This document shows positions 19,767 through 32,157 of a stretch of 64,000 bases of DNA, piece after piece; within the stretch, counting starts at the first letter, position 1, and each line of letters begins with the position of its first letter. Where the stretch lies: positions 4,686,889 to 4,750,888 of the forward strand of contig NC_057867.1 of assembly GCF_019393635.1 (NCBI RefSeq), read 5' to 3'. The DNA comes from Dromiciops gliroides. Its lineage: Eukaryota > Chordata > Mammalia > Microbiotheria > Microbiotheriidae. A program made the translations under genes and the position numbers. A model generated the notes under the pieces. That model worked only from the letters and a program-made list of their open reading frames with translations, was not told the origin of the DNA and did not search any database.

Positions 19767-20998
19767 TGTGGAAATTTATTTTGATTTGGGGACCCTACCT
19801 TTAGGTTGAGATTAGAAAGCCTTAGGCCCTCAGGGTCTCTTCTGTGTGGGAGGTTCTGGTGCCCCTCCCCCTCTGTTTAAGATGAGGCAAAAAGTCCCGT
19901 GGGCTGTACAAGACACCAGGTCAGACAGCTGGGGGGAGGGATCCCCAGCTCCCTCCAACCTGAGCGGATCTATCTAAGAGATCCTGAGCTCATCCAGGCG
20001 GGGCTCTGGCATAGCCCATGCCGAAGTCCCAGGCGCACAGCAGGCCCCTGGAGCTCTGGGTGTGGTAAGCATGGGAGGCTCGAGCGCCCCGGCCCTCCCC
20101 CCCCCCCCCCCCCCGCAGCCACAGCCCGAGGGTGGCTGGAGGATTAGCTTGGTGTGTGGGGGGGCGAAAAAAACCCTGAGGTTTGAGTGGAGAGAAGGAA
20201 GATTATATATAGACCTGGGAGTTAGACAGCAAGGCGGGTTGACAAGATTATAGGGGCGGCAAAGGCTGCAGAGGGCAGACCGGAGCAGACAGACAGAACA
20301 GGAAGCGGTCAGCACAGGGTACAGGTTGGAGAAAGCAAAGATTAACAGAACAGAATTACACTGGAGCACTAGGAGAACGGAAGGAGAGGCCGGTGAGAGA
20401 GAAACACAGAGGTTCAGCGGTGGCAGTAAGGAGAGGAAATAACGTTAGCCCGTGCAGAGGGATATACAAAGTGAAAGGGGCTTGGAGTTAGTGAAAGGAG
20501 CTGAGCAGTGAAAGTGGAACATACCCTAAGGCAAGAGGCGGCAATGGCCCTTATTGTATTAAAAAGGTTCCAGGCAACAGGTGGAAAGAGACATGCCAGA
20601 ACGCAGTCAGGTTGTACATTTTATTTCCCTGTATTCTTAATTTAAAATTGTATCTCATAAATAAACTCTGCTTTGATTATTTAGTTAAGAGGCTTCTTAA
20701 TCTTTTGCTTATTAATTTGGGAGCAGTGTGGTGGAACTTTTTAAACAGCCCACATTAAATTAACAGCAGTCAGCCAGTTAGTCAAAAATCCCAGATTAAG
20801 TACCCCAGTCAGATTAGGCCCCCCAAATTAGGCAAGTCAGTCAAAAATATTTCCACGTTTGAATGGCGACCGCGGCAGGACCTATGGCCCAATTATAATT
20901 TTTCTAAACCTATAATTTTTCATAAAGTTTTATTTTTCACAAGTCCAATTATATAATTTTCCAGACTAATTTTTCTAGCTAATAAAGTTTTTTACACA
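19767..20998 (+). mobile_element. Solo-LTR-like element inserted in the minisatellite, TSD GTCC
   Basis: A 1,232-bp unrelated sequence interrupts the array. It begins TGTGGAAATTTATTTTG and ends TTTTTTACACA, so has TG...CA ends. GTCC at 19,763-19,766 and 20,999-21,002 is a 4-bp target duplication, and removing element plus one copy restores a normal array variant (TTTGTCCCCCATCTGTATC). A TATA-like TTATATATAGACC near 20,202 and AATAAA near 20,660-20,665 suggest U3 and R in plus orientation. A C16-like run is at about 20,097-20,114. No gag, pol or env ORF is present. A 4-bp duplication fits gammaretrovirus-like integration; a family name cannot be given. Confidence 0.82.
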
Positions 20999-21164
20999 GT
21001 CCCCCATCTGTATCTCTATCCCCATCTGTATGTGTGTTCTCCATCTGTCCGTGTGTCCCCCATCTGTCCGTGTGTCCCATCTGTCCGTGTGTCCCATCTG
21101 TCTGTGTGTCCCCATCTGTCTCTCTATACCCATCTGTCTGTGTGTCCCTTATTTGTCCGTGTGT

Positions 21165-23290
21165 CCCCATATGTCTGTGTGTCCCAATCTGTCCATGTGT
21201 CCCCCATCTGTCTGTGTGTCCTTCATCTGTCTGTGTTCCACATCTGTCTGTGTCTCCCCACCTGTCTGTCTCCATCTGTCTGTGTGTCCTCATCTGTCTG
21301 TCTCCCATCTGTCTGTCCCTATCTGTGTCCCCTCTATGTGTCCCCATCTGTCTCTCTATACCCATCTGTCCGTGTGCCCCCATCTGTCTGTGTCCCCATC
21401 TGTCTGTTTGTCCCCCATCTGTCTCTCTATACCCTGTCTATCTCCCATCTGTCTCTCTATACCCATCTGTATGTGTGTCCTCCATCTGTCTGTGTCTCCC
21501 CACCTGTCTGTGTCTCCATCTGTGTGTCTCTCTCCCATCTGTCCCCATTTGTCCGTGTGTCCCCAATCTGTCTGTGTCCCCATCTATCTGTGTGTCCCCA
21601 TCTGTCCGTGTGTCCCAACTGTCAGTGTGTCCTCACTTGTCTGAATGTCCTCCATCTGTCCGTGTGTCACCATCTGTCCATGTATCCCCCATCTGTCTGT
21701 TTGCCCCTATCTGTCTGTCTGTCCCCTATCTGTCCATGTGTCCCCAATTTGTCCGTGTATCCCATCTGTCTGTGCGTCCCCATCTGTCCGTGTGTCACTC
21801 ATCTGTCTGTTTGTCCCCCATCTCTATCTCTATCCCCATCTGTATGTGTGTCCCCATCTATCTGTGTGTCCCCATCTGTCTGTGTGTCCCCCATCTGTCC
21901 GTGTGTCCCCACCTGTCTGTGTGTCCCCATCTGTCCGTGTGTCCCCATCTCTCTGTGTCCCCCATCTGTCTGTCCCCATCTGTCCATGTGTCCCCCATCT
22001 GTCTGTGTGTCCCCACCTGTCCGTGTGTCCCCATCTGTCCATGTGTCCCCATCTCTCTGTGTCCCCCATCTGTCTCTGCGTCCCCATCTGTCCGTGAGTC
22101 ACTCATCTGTCTGTTTGTCCCCATCTGTCTCTCTATACCCATCTGTCTGTGTGTCCCTTATTTGTCCGTGTGTCCCCATATGTCTGTGTGTCCCAATCTG
22201 TCTGTGCGTCCCCATCTGTCCGTGTGTCCCCCATCTGTCTGTGTCCTCCATCTGTCTGTCTCCCCATCTGTCCGTGTGTCCCATCTGTCTGTGCGTCCCC
22301 ATCTGTCCGTGTGTCACTCATCTGTCTGTTTGTCCCCCATCTCTATCTCTATCCCCATCTGTCTCTGTGTCCCCACCTGTCCGTGTGTCCCCATCTGTCT
22401 GTGTGTCCCCCATCTGTCTGTGTGTCCCCCATCTGTCCGTGTGTCCCCACCTGTCCGTGTGTTCCCATCTGTCTGTGTGTCCCATCTGTCCGTGCGTTCC
22501 CATCTGTCCGTGTGTCACTCATCTGTCCGTGTGTCCCCATTTGTCTGTGTGTCCCTTATCTGTCCATGTGTCCCCATCTGTCTGTGTGTGCCCATCTGTC
22601 TGTGTGTCCCCGTCTATCTTTGGGTCTCCATCTGTCCGTGTGTCCCCATATGTCTGTGTGTCCCAATCTGTCCATGTGTCCCCCATCTGTCTGTGTGTCC
22701 TTCATCTGTCTGTGTTCCACATCTGTCTGTGTCTCCCCACCTGTCTGTCTCCATCTGTCTGTGTGTCCTCATCTGTCTGTCTCCCATCTGTCTGTCCCTA
22801 TCTGTGTCCCCTCTATGTGTCCCCATCTGTCTCTCTATACCCATCTGTCCGTGTGCCCCCATCTGTCTGTGTCCCCATCTGTCTGTTTGTCCCCCATCTG
22901 TCTCTCTATACCCTGTCTATCTCCCATCTGTCTCTCTATACCCATCTGTATGTGTGTCCTCCATCTGTCTGTGTCTCCCCACCTGTCTGTGTCTCCATCT
23001 GTGTGTCTCTCTCCCATCTATCTGTCCCCATTTGTCCGTGTGTCCCCAATCTGTCTGTGTCCCCATCTATCTGTGTGTCCCCATCTGTCCGTGTGTCCCA
23101 ACTGTCAGTGTGTCCTCACTTGTCTGAATGTCCTCCATCTGTCCGTGTGTCACCATCTGTCCATGTATCCCCCATCTGTCTGTTTGCCCCTATCTGTCTG
23201 TCTGTCCCCCATCTGTCCATGTGTCCCCAATTTGTCCGTGTATCCCATCTGTCTGTGCGTCCCCATCTGTCCGTGTGTCACTCATCTGTC
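21165..23290 (+). repeat. ~1.48-kb duplicated block within the minisatellite
   Basis: The ordered variants from CCCCATATGTCTGTGTGTC (21,165) through CCCAACTGTCAGTGTG (21,614) reappear at 22,644 and 23,097, offsets of 1,479 and 1,483. The order of dozens of variant units is the same in both, so the second block is a copy of the first. Confidence 0.85.
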
Positions 23291-24390
23291 TGTTTGTCCC
23301 CCATCTCTATCTCTATCCCTATCTGTATGTGTGTCCCCATCTATCTGTGTGTCCCCATCTGTCTGTGTGTCCCCCATCTGTCTGTCCCCATCTGTCCATG
23401 TGTCCCCCATCTGTCTGTGTGTCCCCACCTGTCCGTGTGTCCCCATCTGTCCATGTGTCCCCATCTCTCTGTGTCCCCCATCTGTCTCTGCGTCCCCATC
23501 TGTCCGTGAGTCACTCATCTGTCTGTTTGTCCCCATCTGTCTCTCTATACCCATCTGTCTGTGTGTCCCTTATTTGTCCGTGTGTCCCCATATGTCTGTG
23601 TGTCCCAATCTGTCTGTGCGTCCCCATCTGTCCGTGTGTCCCCCATCTGTCTGTGTCCTCCATCTGTCTGTCTCCCCATCTGTCCGTGTGTCCCATCTGT
23701 CTGTGCGTCCCCATCTGTCCGTGTGTCACTCATCTGTCTGTTTGTCCCCCATCTCTATCTCTATCCCCATCTGTCTCTGTGTCCCCACCTGTCCGTGTGT
23801 CCCCATTTGTCTGTGTGTCTGTCTGTGTGTCCCTTATCTGTCCATGTGTCCCCATCTGTCTGTGTGTCCCCCATCTGTCCGTGTGTCCCCACCTGTCTGT
23901 GTGTCCCCATCTGTCCGTGTGTCCCCATCTCTCTGTGTCCCCCATCTGTCTGTCCCCATCTGTCCATGTGTCCCCCATCTGTCTGTGTGTCCCCACCTGT
24001 CCGTGTGTCCCCATCTGTCCATGTGTCCCCATCTCTCTGTGTCCCCCATCTGTCTCTGCGTCCCCATCTGTCCGTGAGTCACTCATCTGTCTGTTTGTCC
24101 CCATCTGTCTCTCTATACCCATCTGTCTGTGTGTCCCTTATTTGTCCGTGTGTCCCCATATGTCTGTGTGTCCCAATCTGTCTGTGCGTCCCCATCTGTC
24201 CGTGTGTCCCCCATCTGTCTGTGTCCTCCATCTGTCTGTCTCCCCATCTGTCCGTGTGTCCCATCTGTCTGTGCGTCCCCATCTGTCCGTGTGTCACTCA
24301 TCTGTCTGTTTGTCCCCCATCTCTATCTCTATCCCCATCTGTCTCTGTGTCCCCACCTGTCCGTGTGTCCCCATCTGTCCGTGTGTCCCC
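21960..24390 (+). repeat. Three copies of a ~430-bp block within the minisatellite
   Basis: A block starting CCCCCATCTGTCTGTCCCC, containing GTGAGTCACTCATCTG and ending near CATCTCTATCTCTATCC-CATCTGTCTCTG occurs at about 21,960, 23,372 and 23,940. The second and third are offset by about 568 bp, the first two by about 1.41 kb. It indicates repeated unequal exchange or replication slippage over long blocks. Confidence 0.8.
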
Positions 24391-27300
24391 ATTTGTCTGT
24401 GTGTCTGTCTGTGTGTCCCTTATCTGTCCATGTGTCCCCATCTGTCTGTGTGTGCCCATCTGTCTGTGTGTCCCCGTCTATCTTTGGGTCTCCATCTGTC
24501 CGTGTGTCCCCATCTGTCTGTGTGTCCCATCTGTCCGTGCGTTCCCATCTGTCCATGTGTCACTCATCTGTCCGTGTGTCCCCCATCTGTCCGTGTGTCC
24601 CCATCTGTCTGTGTGTTCCCCATCTGTCCATGTGTCCCATCTGTCCGTGTATCCCATGTCTATTTGTCCCCCATCTGTATCTCTATCCTCATCTGTATGT
24701 GTGTCTTCCATCTGTCTGTGTTCCACATCTGTCTGTGTCTCCCCATCTGTCTGTGTGTTCCCATCTGTCCGTGTGTCCCCATCTGTTTGTCTGTCTCCCA
24801 TCTGTTTGTTTGTCCCCATCTGTCTGTGCCTCCCATCTGTCTGTTCGTCCCCCATCTGTATCTCTATCCCCATCTGTCTGTGTGTCCTCCATCTGTCTGT
24901 GGGTCTCTATCTGTCTGTGTGTCCCTTATCTGTCCACGTGTCCCCATCTGTCTGTGTGTTCCCACCTGTCCATGTGTCCCCATCTGTCGGTATGTCCCCA
25001 CCTGTCCGTGAGTCCCCCATCTTTCTGTGTGTCCCCATCTATCTGTGTGCTCCCATCTGTCTGTGTGTCCCCATCTGTCTGTGTGTCCCCCATCTGTCCA
25101 TATGTCCCCACCTGTCTGTGTGTCCCCATCTGTCTGTGTCTCCCCATCTGTCTTTGTGTCCCATCTGTCCGTGCGTCCCCATCTGTCCGTGTGTCACTTA
25201 TCTGTCCATGTGTCCCCCATCTGTCCGTGTGTCTGTCCGTGTGTCCCCATATGTCCGTGTGTCCCATCTGTCTGTGCGTCCCCATCTGTCCGTGTGTCAC
25301 TTATCTGTCCGTGTGTCCCCATCTGTCTGTGTGTCCCCACCTGTCCATGGGTCCCCCATCTGTCTGTGTGTCCCCACCTGTCTGTGTGGCCCCCACCTGT
25401 CCGTGTGTCCCCACCTGTCTGTGTGTCTCCCATCTGTCCGTGTGTCCCCACCTGTCCGTGTGGCCCCCACCTGTCCGTGTGTCCCCACCTGTCTGTGTGT
25501 CTCCCATCTGTCTGTGTGGCCCCCACCTGTCTGTGTGGCCCCATCTGTCCGTGTGTCCCCATCTGTCCGTGTGTCCCATCTGTCCGTGTGGCCCCATCTG
25601 TCTGTGTGTCTGTGTCCTCATCTGTCCGTGTGTCCCCATCTGTCTGTGCCTCCCATCTGTTTGTCCCCCATCTGTATCTCTATCCCCATCTGTCTATGTG
25701 TCCTTCATCTGTCTGTGTCCCACATCTGTCTGGGGGTCTCCATCTGTCTGTGTGTCCCTTATCTGTGCATGTGTCCCTGTCTGTGTCCCCCATCTGTCCG
25801 TGCATCCCATCTGTCCGTGCGTCTCCATCTGTCCGTGTGTCCCCACCTGTCCATGGGTCCCCCATCTGCGTGTCCCCCATCTATCTGTGTCCCCCATCTG
25901 TCCGTGTGTCCCTATCTGTCTGTGTGTCTCCATCTGTCCGTGTCTCCCCATCTGTCTGTGTGTCCCATCCGTCAGTGTGTTCCCATCTGTCCATGTGTCC
26001 CCATCTGTCGGTATGTCCCCACCTGTCCGTGGGTCCCCCATCTGTCTGTGTGTCCCCCATCTATCTGTGTGTCCCCATCTATCTGTGTGTCCCCATCTGT
26101 CTGTGTCCCCCATCTGTCCGTGTGTCCCATCTGTCCGTGCGTCCCCATCTGTCTGTGTGTCACTTATCTGTCCATGTGTCCCCATCTGTCCGTGTGTTCC
26201 CATCTGTCCGTGCGTCCCCATCTGTCCGTGTGTCCCTTATCTGTCCATGTGTCCCCATCTGTCCGTGTGTCCCCATCTGTCTGTGTGTCCCCACCTGTCC
26301 ATGGGTCCCCCATCTATCTGTGTCCCCCATCTGTCCGTGTGTCCCTATCTGTCTGTGTGTCCCCATCTGTCCGTGTCTCCCCATCTGTCTGTGTGTCCCA
26401 TCTGTCCGTGTGTTCCCATCTGTCCATGTGTCCCCATCTGTCTGTATGTCCCCATCTGTCCGTGGGTCCCCCATCTGTCTGTGTGTCCCCATCTATCTGT
26501 GTGTCCCCATCTGTGTGTTCCCATATGTATGTGTCCCCCATCTGTCCGTGTGTCCCCACCTGTCCGTGTATACCCACCTGTCTGTGTGTCTCCCATCTGT
26601 CCGTGTGTCCCCACCTGTCCGTGTGTCCCCCACCTGTCTGTGTCTACCCATCTGTCCGTGTGTCCCATCTGTCCGTGTGTCACTCATCTGTCTGTGTGTC
26701 CCCATCTGTCTGTGTCCCCCATCTGTCCGTGTGTCCCTTATCTGTCCGTGTGTCCCCATCTGTCTGTGTGTCCCCATTTATCTGTGTCCTCATCTGTCTG
26801 TGTGTCCCCATCTGTCCGTGTGTCCCCACCTGTCCATGTGTCCCCATCTATCTGTGTGTCCCCATCTGTCTGTGTGTCCCCCATCTGTCCATGTGTCCCC
26901 ATCTGTCTGTCTCTCCCTCATCTGTGTGTCCCCATCTTTCTGTCTGGCCCCTCTGCCTATGTGTCCCTATCTTTCTGTCCCCCACCTGTCTGTGTGTCCC
27001 CATCTGTCTGTGTGTCCTCATCTGTCTGTCCCCATCCGTGTCCCCTCTATGTGTCCCCATCTGTCCATGTGTCCCCCATCTGTCCGTGTGTCTCCATCTG
27101 TCTGTTTGTCCTCCATCTGTCTCTCTATACCCATCTGTCTGTGTTCCTTATCTGTCCGTGTGTCCCCAATCTGTCTTTTCCTCATCTGTGCATCCCCTTG
27201 TTTTCCTGTCCCCCATCTGTCCATGTATCCCCCATCTGTCCAAGTGTCCCCATCTGTCTGTCTGTCCCCCATCTGTCCGTCTGTCCCCCATCTGTCTGTG

Positions 27301-28859
27301 TGTCCCCATCTGCCTGTTTGCCTCCATCTCTCCGTGTGTCCCCATCTCTCCGTGTGTCCCCCATCTGTCCATGTGTCCCCATCTGTCTGTTTGCCCTCAT
27401 CTTGTCTGTCTGTCCCCCATCTGTCTGTGTGTCCCTATCTGTCTGTGTCCCCCATCTGTCCGTGTGTCCCCCATCTGTTTGTCTCCCATATGTTCGTTTG
27501 TCCTCATCTGTCTGTGTGTCCCCATCTGTCTGTACCTCCCATCTTTGTTCCCCATCTGTATCTCTATCTGCATCTGTATGTGTGTCCTCCATCTGTCTGA
27601 ATCCCATATCTGTTTGTGTCTCCCCACCTGTCTGGAGGTCTCCATCTGTCTGTGTGTCCCTTATCTGTCCATATGTCCCCATCTGTCTATGTGTTCCCAT
27701 CTGTCCATGTGTCCCTATCTGTCTGTGTGTCCCCCATCTGTCCATGTGTCCCCATCTGTCTGTGTGTTCCCATCTTTCCATGTGTCCCCATCTGTCTGTA
27801 TGTCCCCACCTGTCCGTGTGTCCCCCATCTGTCCGTGTGTCCCCCATCTGTGTGTCCCCATCCGTCTGTGTCCCATCTGTCTGTGTGTCCCCCATCTGTC
27901 CATGTGTCCCCATCTGTCTGTGTGTTCCCATCTTTCCATGTGTCCCCATCTGTCTGTGTGTCCCCCATCTGTCTGTGTGTCCCCCATCTGTCCGTGTGTC
28001 CCCCATCTGTCCATGTGTCCCCGATCTGTCTGTGTGCCTCCTTCTGTGTGTCCCCCATCTGTCTGTGCCCCCCTCTGTCTGTGTGTCCCCCATCTGTCCG
28101 TGTGTCCCCACCTGTTCGTGTGTCCCCGCCTGTGTGTGTGTCCCCCATCTATCTGTGTGTACCCATATGTCCGTGTGTCCCTGATCTGTCTCTGTGCCTC
28201 CTTCTGTCTGTCCTTCATCTGTCTGTGCCTCCCCATCTGTCAGTGTGTCCCCCTCTGTCCGTGTGTCCCCATCTATCCGTGTCCTCACCTGTGTCCCCAT
28301 CTGTCCGTGTGTCCCCACCTGTCTGTGTGTCCCCATCTGTCCATGTGTCCTCATCTCTCCGTGTGTCCCTCATCTGTCCATGTGTCCCCCATCTGTCTGT
28401 GTCCCCACCTGTCCGCGTGTCCCTCATTTTCCCGTGTGTCCCCACCTGTCCCTGTGTCCATCTGTCCATGTGTCCCCATCTGCCATGTGTCCCCACCTGT
28501 CCCTGTGTCATCTGTCCGTGTGTCCCCCACCTGCGTGTCTCCCATCCGCCTGTGTGACCTCATGTGTCCGTGTGTTCTCGACCTGTCCCTGTCTCCTTCT
28601 GTCTGTGGGGCCCCATCTGTCTCCCCATTTTTCTGTGTGTTTCCATCTGTCTGTTTCCCCATCTGTCTGTGTATCCCCTGTCTGTGTCCCCATGTCTGTG
28701 TTCTCCATTTGTCCACGTGTCCTTCATTTGTGTCCCCCTGTGTCTTTCTTCTGTCTATCTTTCCTCCATTTTCCGTGTGTCCTCCATTGTCTTTGTCCAC
28801 ATTTGTTTGTGTGTTTCCCAATAGTCTTTCAGTCTTGTATGAGGCATTTTTTCGAAGCA

Positions 28860-29980
28860 ATGGAGATATAAAAAAGGCCCAGGGTAGTCTCTGCCCTTGA
28901 GCAGCTCTCTGTAAAAGTGAGCCCTTTTCCCCAGTGACTGGGGAGAGTTTTGTTTATCAAACCCTAGGCTAGTAGCATTGAATACCGGGTGTACAAATTG
29001 TGTCATGTGGCTGATGTCTTGGCTTTTGGACTAGTACTAAAGAATTTCGGATGGTTGTGGGTTTCTAGTATAATATGAGGTCTTCCAAAGAGAAACCTCC
29101 TTCCTGTCCCCTTGTTTTTCATTATTTCCCTTGAAATTCTTGATGTTTTATGTGAAAACCACCTTGGCAGCAACAGAGGGCTTGTGAAAAGCCCTGAGTG
29201 ATGCAAAGTTTGGAAGGTTGGCCACTTCCCTCCCCCCCATCTCCCAACAAAAAAGAAAACACCCTGAATTTCAGGTAGAGAAATCTGAACTTTTGTAAGT
29301 AAGCAATGAAGAGCTACTGAAGTTGTTGGCAAGGAGGATGATCCCGCTTCTCTTATGAGAAGATTTACATGGCAGCATATTCACGACATTAATCGCTCTA
29401 GTGTCTGGTAAGAGGTAATTAGGTCTGTGGAACCAGGGTGTTTGTAGTGGGATTGGAATGCAGCAGATGGGTGGATATTGGATGGAAAGGTTTCAGAGGG
29501 ACAATGAAAAGGGAGAGGGAGAGAGAATAGGAGGTGGTGACTACTTGGATGTAAAGGTTTTTTGGAAGGAATATCAGACTGGGTGACTAAGGCAATAGTG
29601 GTATTGACAATAACAGGGAAGTCGGGAAAAGGTTTGGGTAGGGGAGATAAGTTTGAATTGGTCACAATCAGTAAGGATTGACAATATATAAAATGTTCAC
29701 TGCCAAGACCTTTGGGCTCTCTCTACACGCAGTTCTTGCTAATAACCACATTTTTTGGAGATTCTAATGCCACTTTGAGTTGTGGTGTGGGAAAGCCACA
29801 GGAAAGCTACTGCCTCAGAATAGGGATGCCAATCAGCTTCTGTTCTGTTGAGGTACGTCTCTAAAATAAATGTCAGAAAAATTCCCAGCAGTTTCTTCAA
29901 TTGTATCACTTAAACTCCATGAAACTGAATCTGTTTTACATAGAGAGAGGGCCTATAGATACCCATCAAAACCCAATGGG
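28860..29980. other. Unique-looking sequence right of the minisatellite
   Basis: No gene, RNA or clear repeat was recognised. Short ORFs lack similarity to known families. Confidence 0.5.
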
Positions 29981-29983
29981 GGG

Positions 29984-30133
29984 GGCAGCTAGGTGGCACA
30001 GTGGATAGAGCACCGGCCCTGGAGTCAGGAGGACCTGAGTTCAAATCCAGCCTCAGACACTTAACACTTCTAGCTGTGTGACCCTGGGCAAGTTACATAA
30101 CTCCCATTGCCTCACCAAAAACAAAACAAAACA
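29984..30133 (+). repeat. Short tRNA-derived SINE with target duplication
   Basis: Near-consensus copy from GGGGCAGCTAGGTGGCAC to the A-rich CAAAACAAAACAAAA tail. AAAACCCAATGGGG flanks both sides, so the insertion is well delimited. Confidence 0.95.
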
Positions 30134-31667
30134 AAACCCAATGGGGAGTATTGTTTAAAAAATCATTTGGATCTGGAACTAGCTTGGAGATTTTTAGAGC
30201 TTGGGGGGGGGCACACTGAAGTGTTTCCCCAGGTTTTAGTTATATGACCTTAAGTAAGTCAATTAGAATCCTAGAACTGTAGCTTTTTAAAGATTATAGG
30301 ATTTAGAATCGAAAGGAACTTCAGAGGTCACCTGGGCCAACCTTGTCCTTTTCATCTAATCCAATTGCCCCATTTTACAGAGGAAGAAACTTGCTCTGAG
30401 GGGAGTGTTCTGCTGACTTCATTCTGACCTGTTACTGTAAATCTGTCCATGTTCTTCTGTATTCATCATGTCATTTCTTATAGTACCGTAATATTCCATT
30501 ATGGTCATGTATCACAATTTCTTTCATCCCTAGTGAAATCTACTTTCTATTCCACTTCTTTGCTACCACACAAAAAGTGCTGCTCTAAACATGTTGGTGT
30601 GTTTGGAGATTTTCTTTTTGGGAATGACCTCCTTCAGATACATGTCCAGCACTGGAATAAGTTCATGGATGTTTTAGCCACTTTATTTGTATAATCTCAA
30701 ATTGCTTACAAAATGGCCATACTGATTGACAGTTCCACCAACAAATGGTGTATTTCCCCAACCCCTCCAAATAGAACACTGTATCTGCAAAGAACAATAG
30801 TTTGGGCTACTCTTTACCTCTGCTTATTCCCTCAGTTTCCTTTTCTTGCTTTATTGCTATAGCTAGCAGTCGGAGAAACTCTATCAACTAATAATGGGGA
30901 TAATGGATATGCTGGTTTTGTAGTTGCTCTTATTCGAAAGTCTTTCCACACAATTTACATGTAATGTTGACACTTGGTTTTAGCTAGATACTGTTTACCA
31001 TCTGATGGAATGGCACATTTATTCCTATGCTTTTAATGTTTTTAACAGAAATGGGTGTTGTATTTTATCAAAACCATTTACAAAATCTATTTATATGATT
31101 TATTATTAATAGTCTATTGTGTTTATAATTTTCCTTATACTTAACCAACCTTATTCTCCTGGTATAAATCCAATCTGGTCATGATGCATCTTCTATTATA
31201 TGTTGTTGCAGGCTCAGTGCTATTTTAATATAATTACATCAACATCCATTACAGATATTGGTCTATAGTTTTCTTTGCTTTGTAACTTCCAGATGTGGAA
31301 GGAGTTTGGTAAGATCCTTTATTTTTGTTTTTGTTTATTTAATTTATATGATTTTGGAATTGTTCTTTGAATGCTTGATAGAATTAATTCGTAAATCTAT
31401 ATGTTCCTGGGGATTTTTTCTTTGGGAGTTGTGTTTGATTTCTTTTTCTGAAATTGGGTTATTTCAATTCTTCATGGCTTTTTCCATTGCCCTGGTTTTT
31501 CATATTTTTATAAGTAAGCATCTGTTTCATCTAAGTTAATATTTTTTGGCATATAATTAGAAAATACAATTTCTGATTATTTCTTTTATTTCATTTTTCA
31601 TTTGTTGTTTCCTGTTTCATTTTGTCCTGGGAATTTGTGTGAATTCTCTTTTTAAAAACAAATTAGA

Positions 31668-31838
31668 GGGGCAGCTAGGTGGCACAGTGGATAGAGCACC
31701 GGCCCTGGAGTCAGGAGGACTTGAGTTCAAATCCGGCTTCAGACACTTGACACTTACTAGCTGTGTGACCCTGGGCAAGTCACTTAACCCCCACTGCCTT
31801 GCAAAAAAATCAAACCAAAACAAACCAAAACAAAAAAA
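31668..31838 (+). repeat. SINE, first of three at one site
   Basis: Near-consensus short SINE with A-rich tail (CAAAACAAACCAAAAC...). It is flanked by ACAAATTAGAGG-type sequence shared by all three copies. Confidence 0.93.
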
Positions 31839-31847
31839 CAAATTAGA

Positions 31848-32001
31848 GGGGCAGCTAGGTGGTGCAGTGGATAGAGCACTGGCCCTGGAGTCAGGAGGAC
31901 CTGAGTTCAAATCCAGCCTCAGATACTTAACACTTACTATCTGTGTGACCCTAGGCGAGTCACTTAACCCTAATTGCCTCACCAAAAAAAACAAAAAACA
32001 A
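31848..32001 (+). repeat. SINE, second of three at one site
   Basis: Near-consensus short SINE beginning right after AAACAAATTAGAG, tail ACAAAAAACAAAAC. Confidence 0.93.
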
Positions 32002-32012
32002 AACAAATTAGA

Positions 32013-32157
32013 GGGGCAGCTAGGTGGTGCAGTGGATAGAGCACTGGCCCTGGATTCAGGAGGACCTGAGTTCAAATCCAGTCTTAGACACTTAACACTT
32101 ACTAGCTGTGACCCTGGGCAAGTCACTTAACCCCAATTGCCTCACCAAAAAAACCCC
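32013..32157 (+). repeat. SINE, third of three at one site
   Basis: Near-consensus short SINE, followed by AAACAAATTAGTTATTTATT, which continues the L1 host sequence. Confidence 0.93.

Larger units (their letters stand above)
17560..28850 (+). repeat. Giant ~18-bp minisatellite array
   Basis: Tandem units of core ATCTGTCYGTGTGTCCCC, with C runs of 3-5 making the period 17-19 bp. They are recognisable from about 17,560, regular from about 17,830, and decay after 28,450. Without the LTR inside it, roughly 500 or more units are present. Units differ mainly at one dinucleotide (CCGTG, CTGTG, CCATG) and in C-run length. Recurrent variants such as CTCTCTATACCCATCTG and TCTATCTCTATCCCC mark higher-order repeats. 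The core has no stop in any forward frame and almost none in reverse, so ORFs up to 1,779 codons occur without coding meaning. Confidence 0.96.

Noticed and set aside
27182..28354. Minus-strand 390-codon ORF with MGTHGQMGDTQTD-type repeats
   Set aside because: Same cause as above on the opposite strand. No domain and no start or splice context.
17830..28450. CRISPR-like look of regular direct repeats
   Set aside because: Repeats are contiguous with no unique spacers, and this is a vertebrate genome.
23561..28900. A 1,779-codon ORF (and others of 600-1,350 codons) rich in Cys, Pro, Ser, Val, His
   Set aside because: It is the translation of the 18-bp minisatellite. All three forward frames and much of the reverse are open at once because the unit has no stop codon. 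Periods of 17 and 19 bp shift frame freely, so there is no frame conservation.
29984..30133. tRNA gene signal from A/B-box-like SINE heads
   Set aside because: The head diverges from a foldable tRNA and is followed by a SINE body, A-tail and target duplication. The same applies to all other copies.
31617..32130. ORFs with repeated GGAVDRALALESGGPEFKSS and its reverse
   Set aside because: Translation of three tandem SINEs. The same peptide appears wherever this SINE occurs (13.8, 50.2, 54.1, 58.1 kb).
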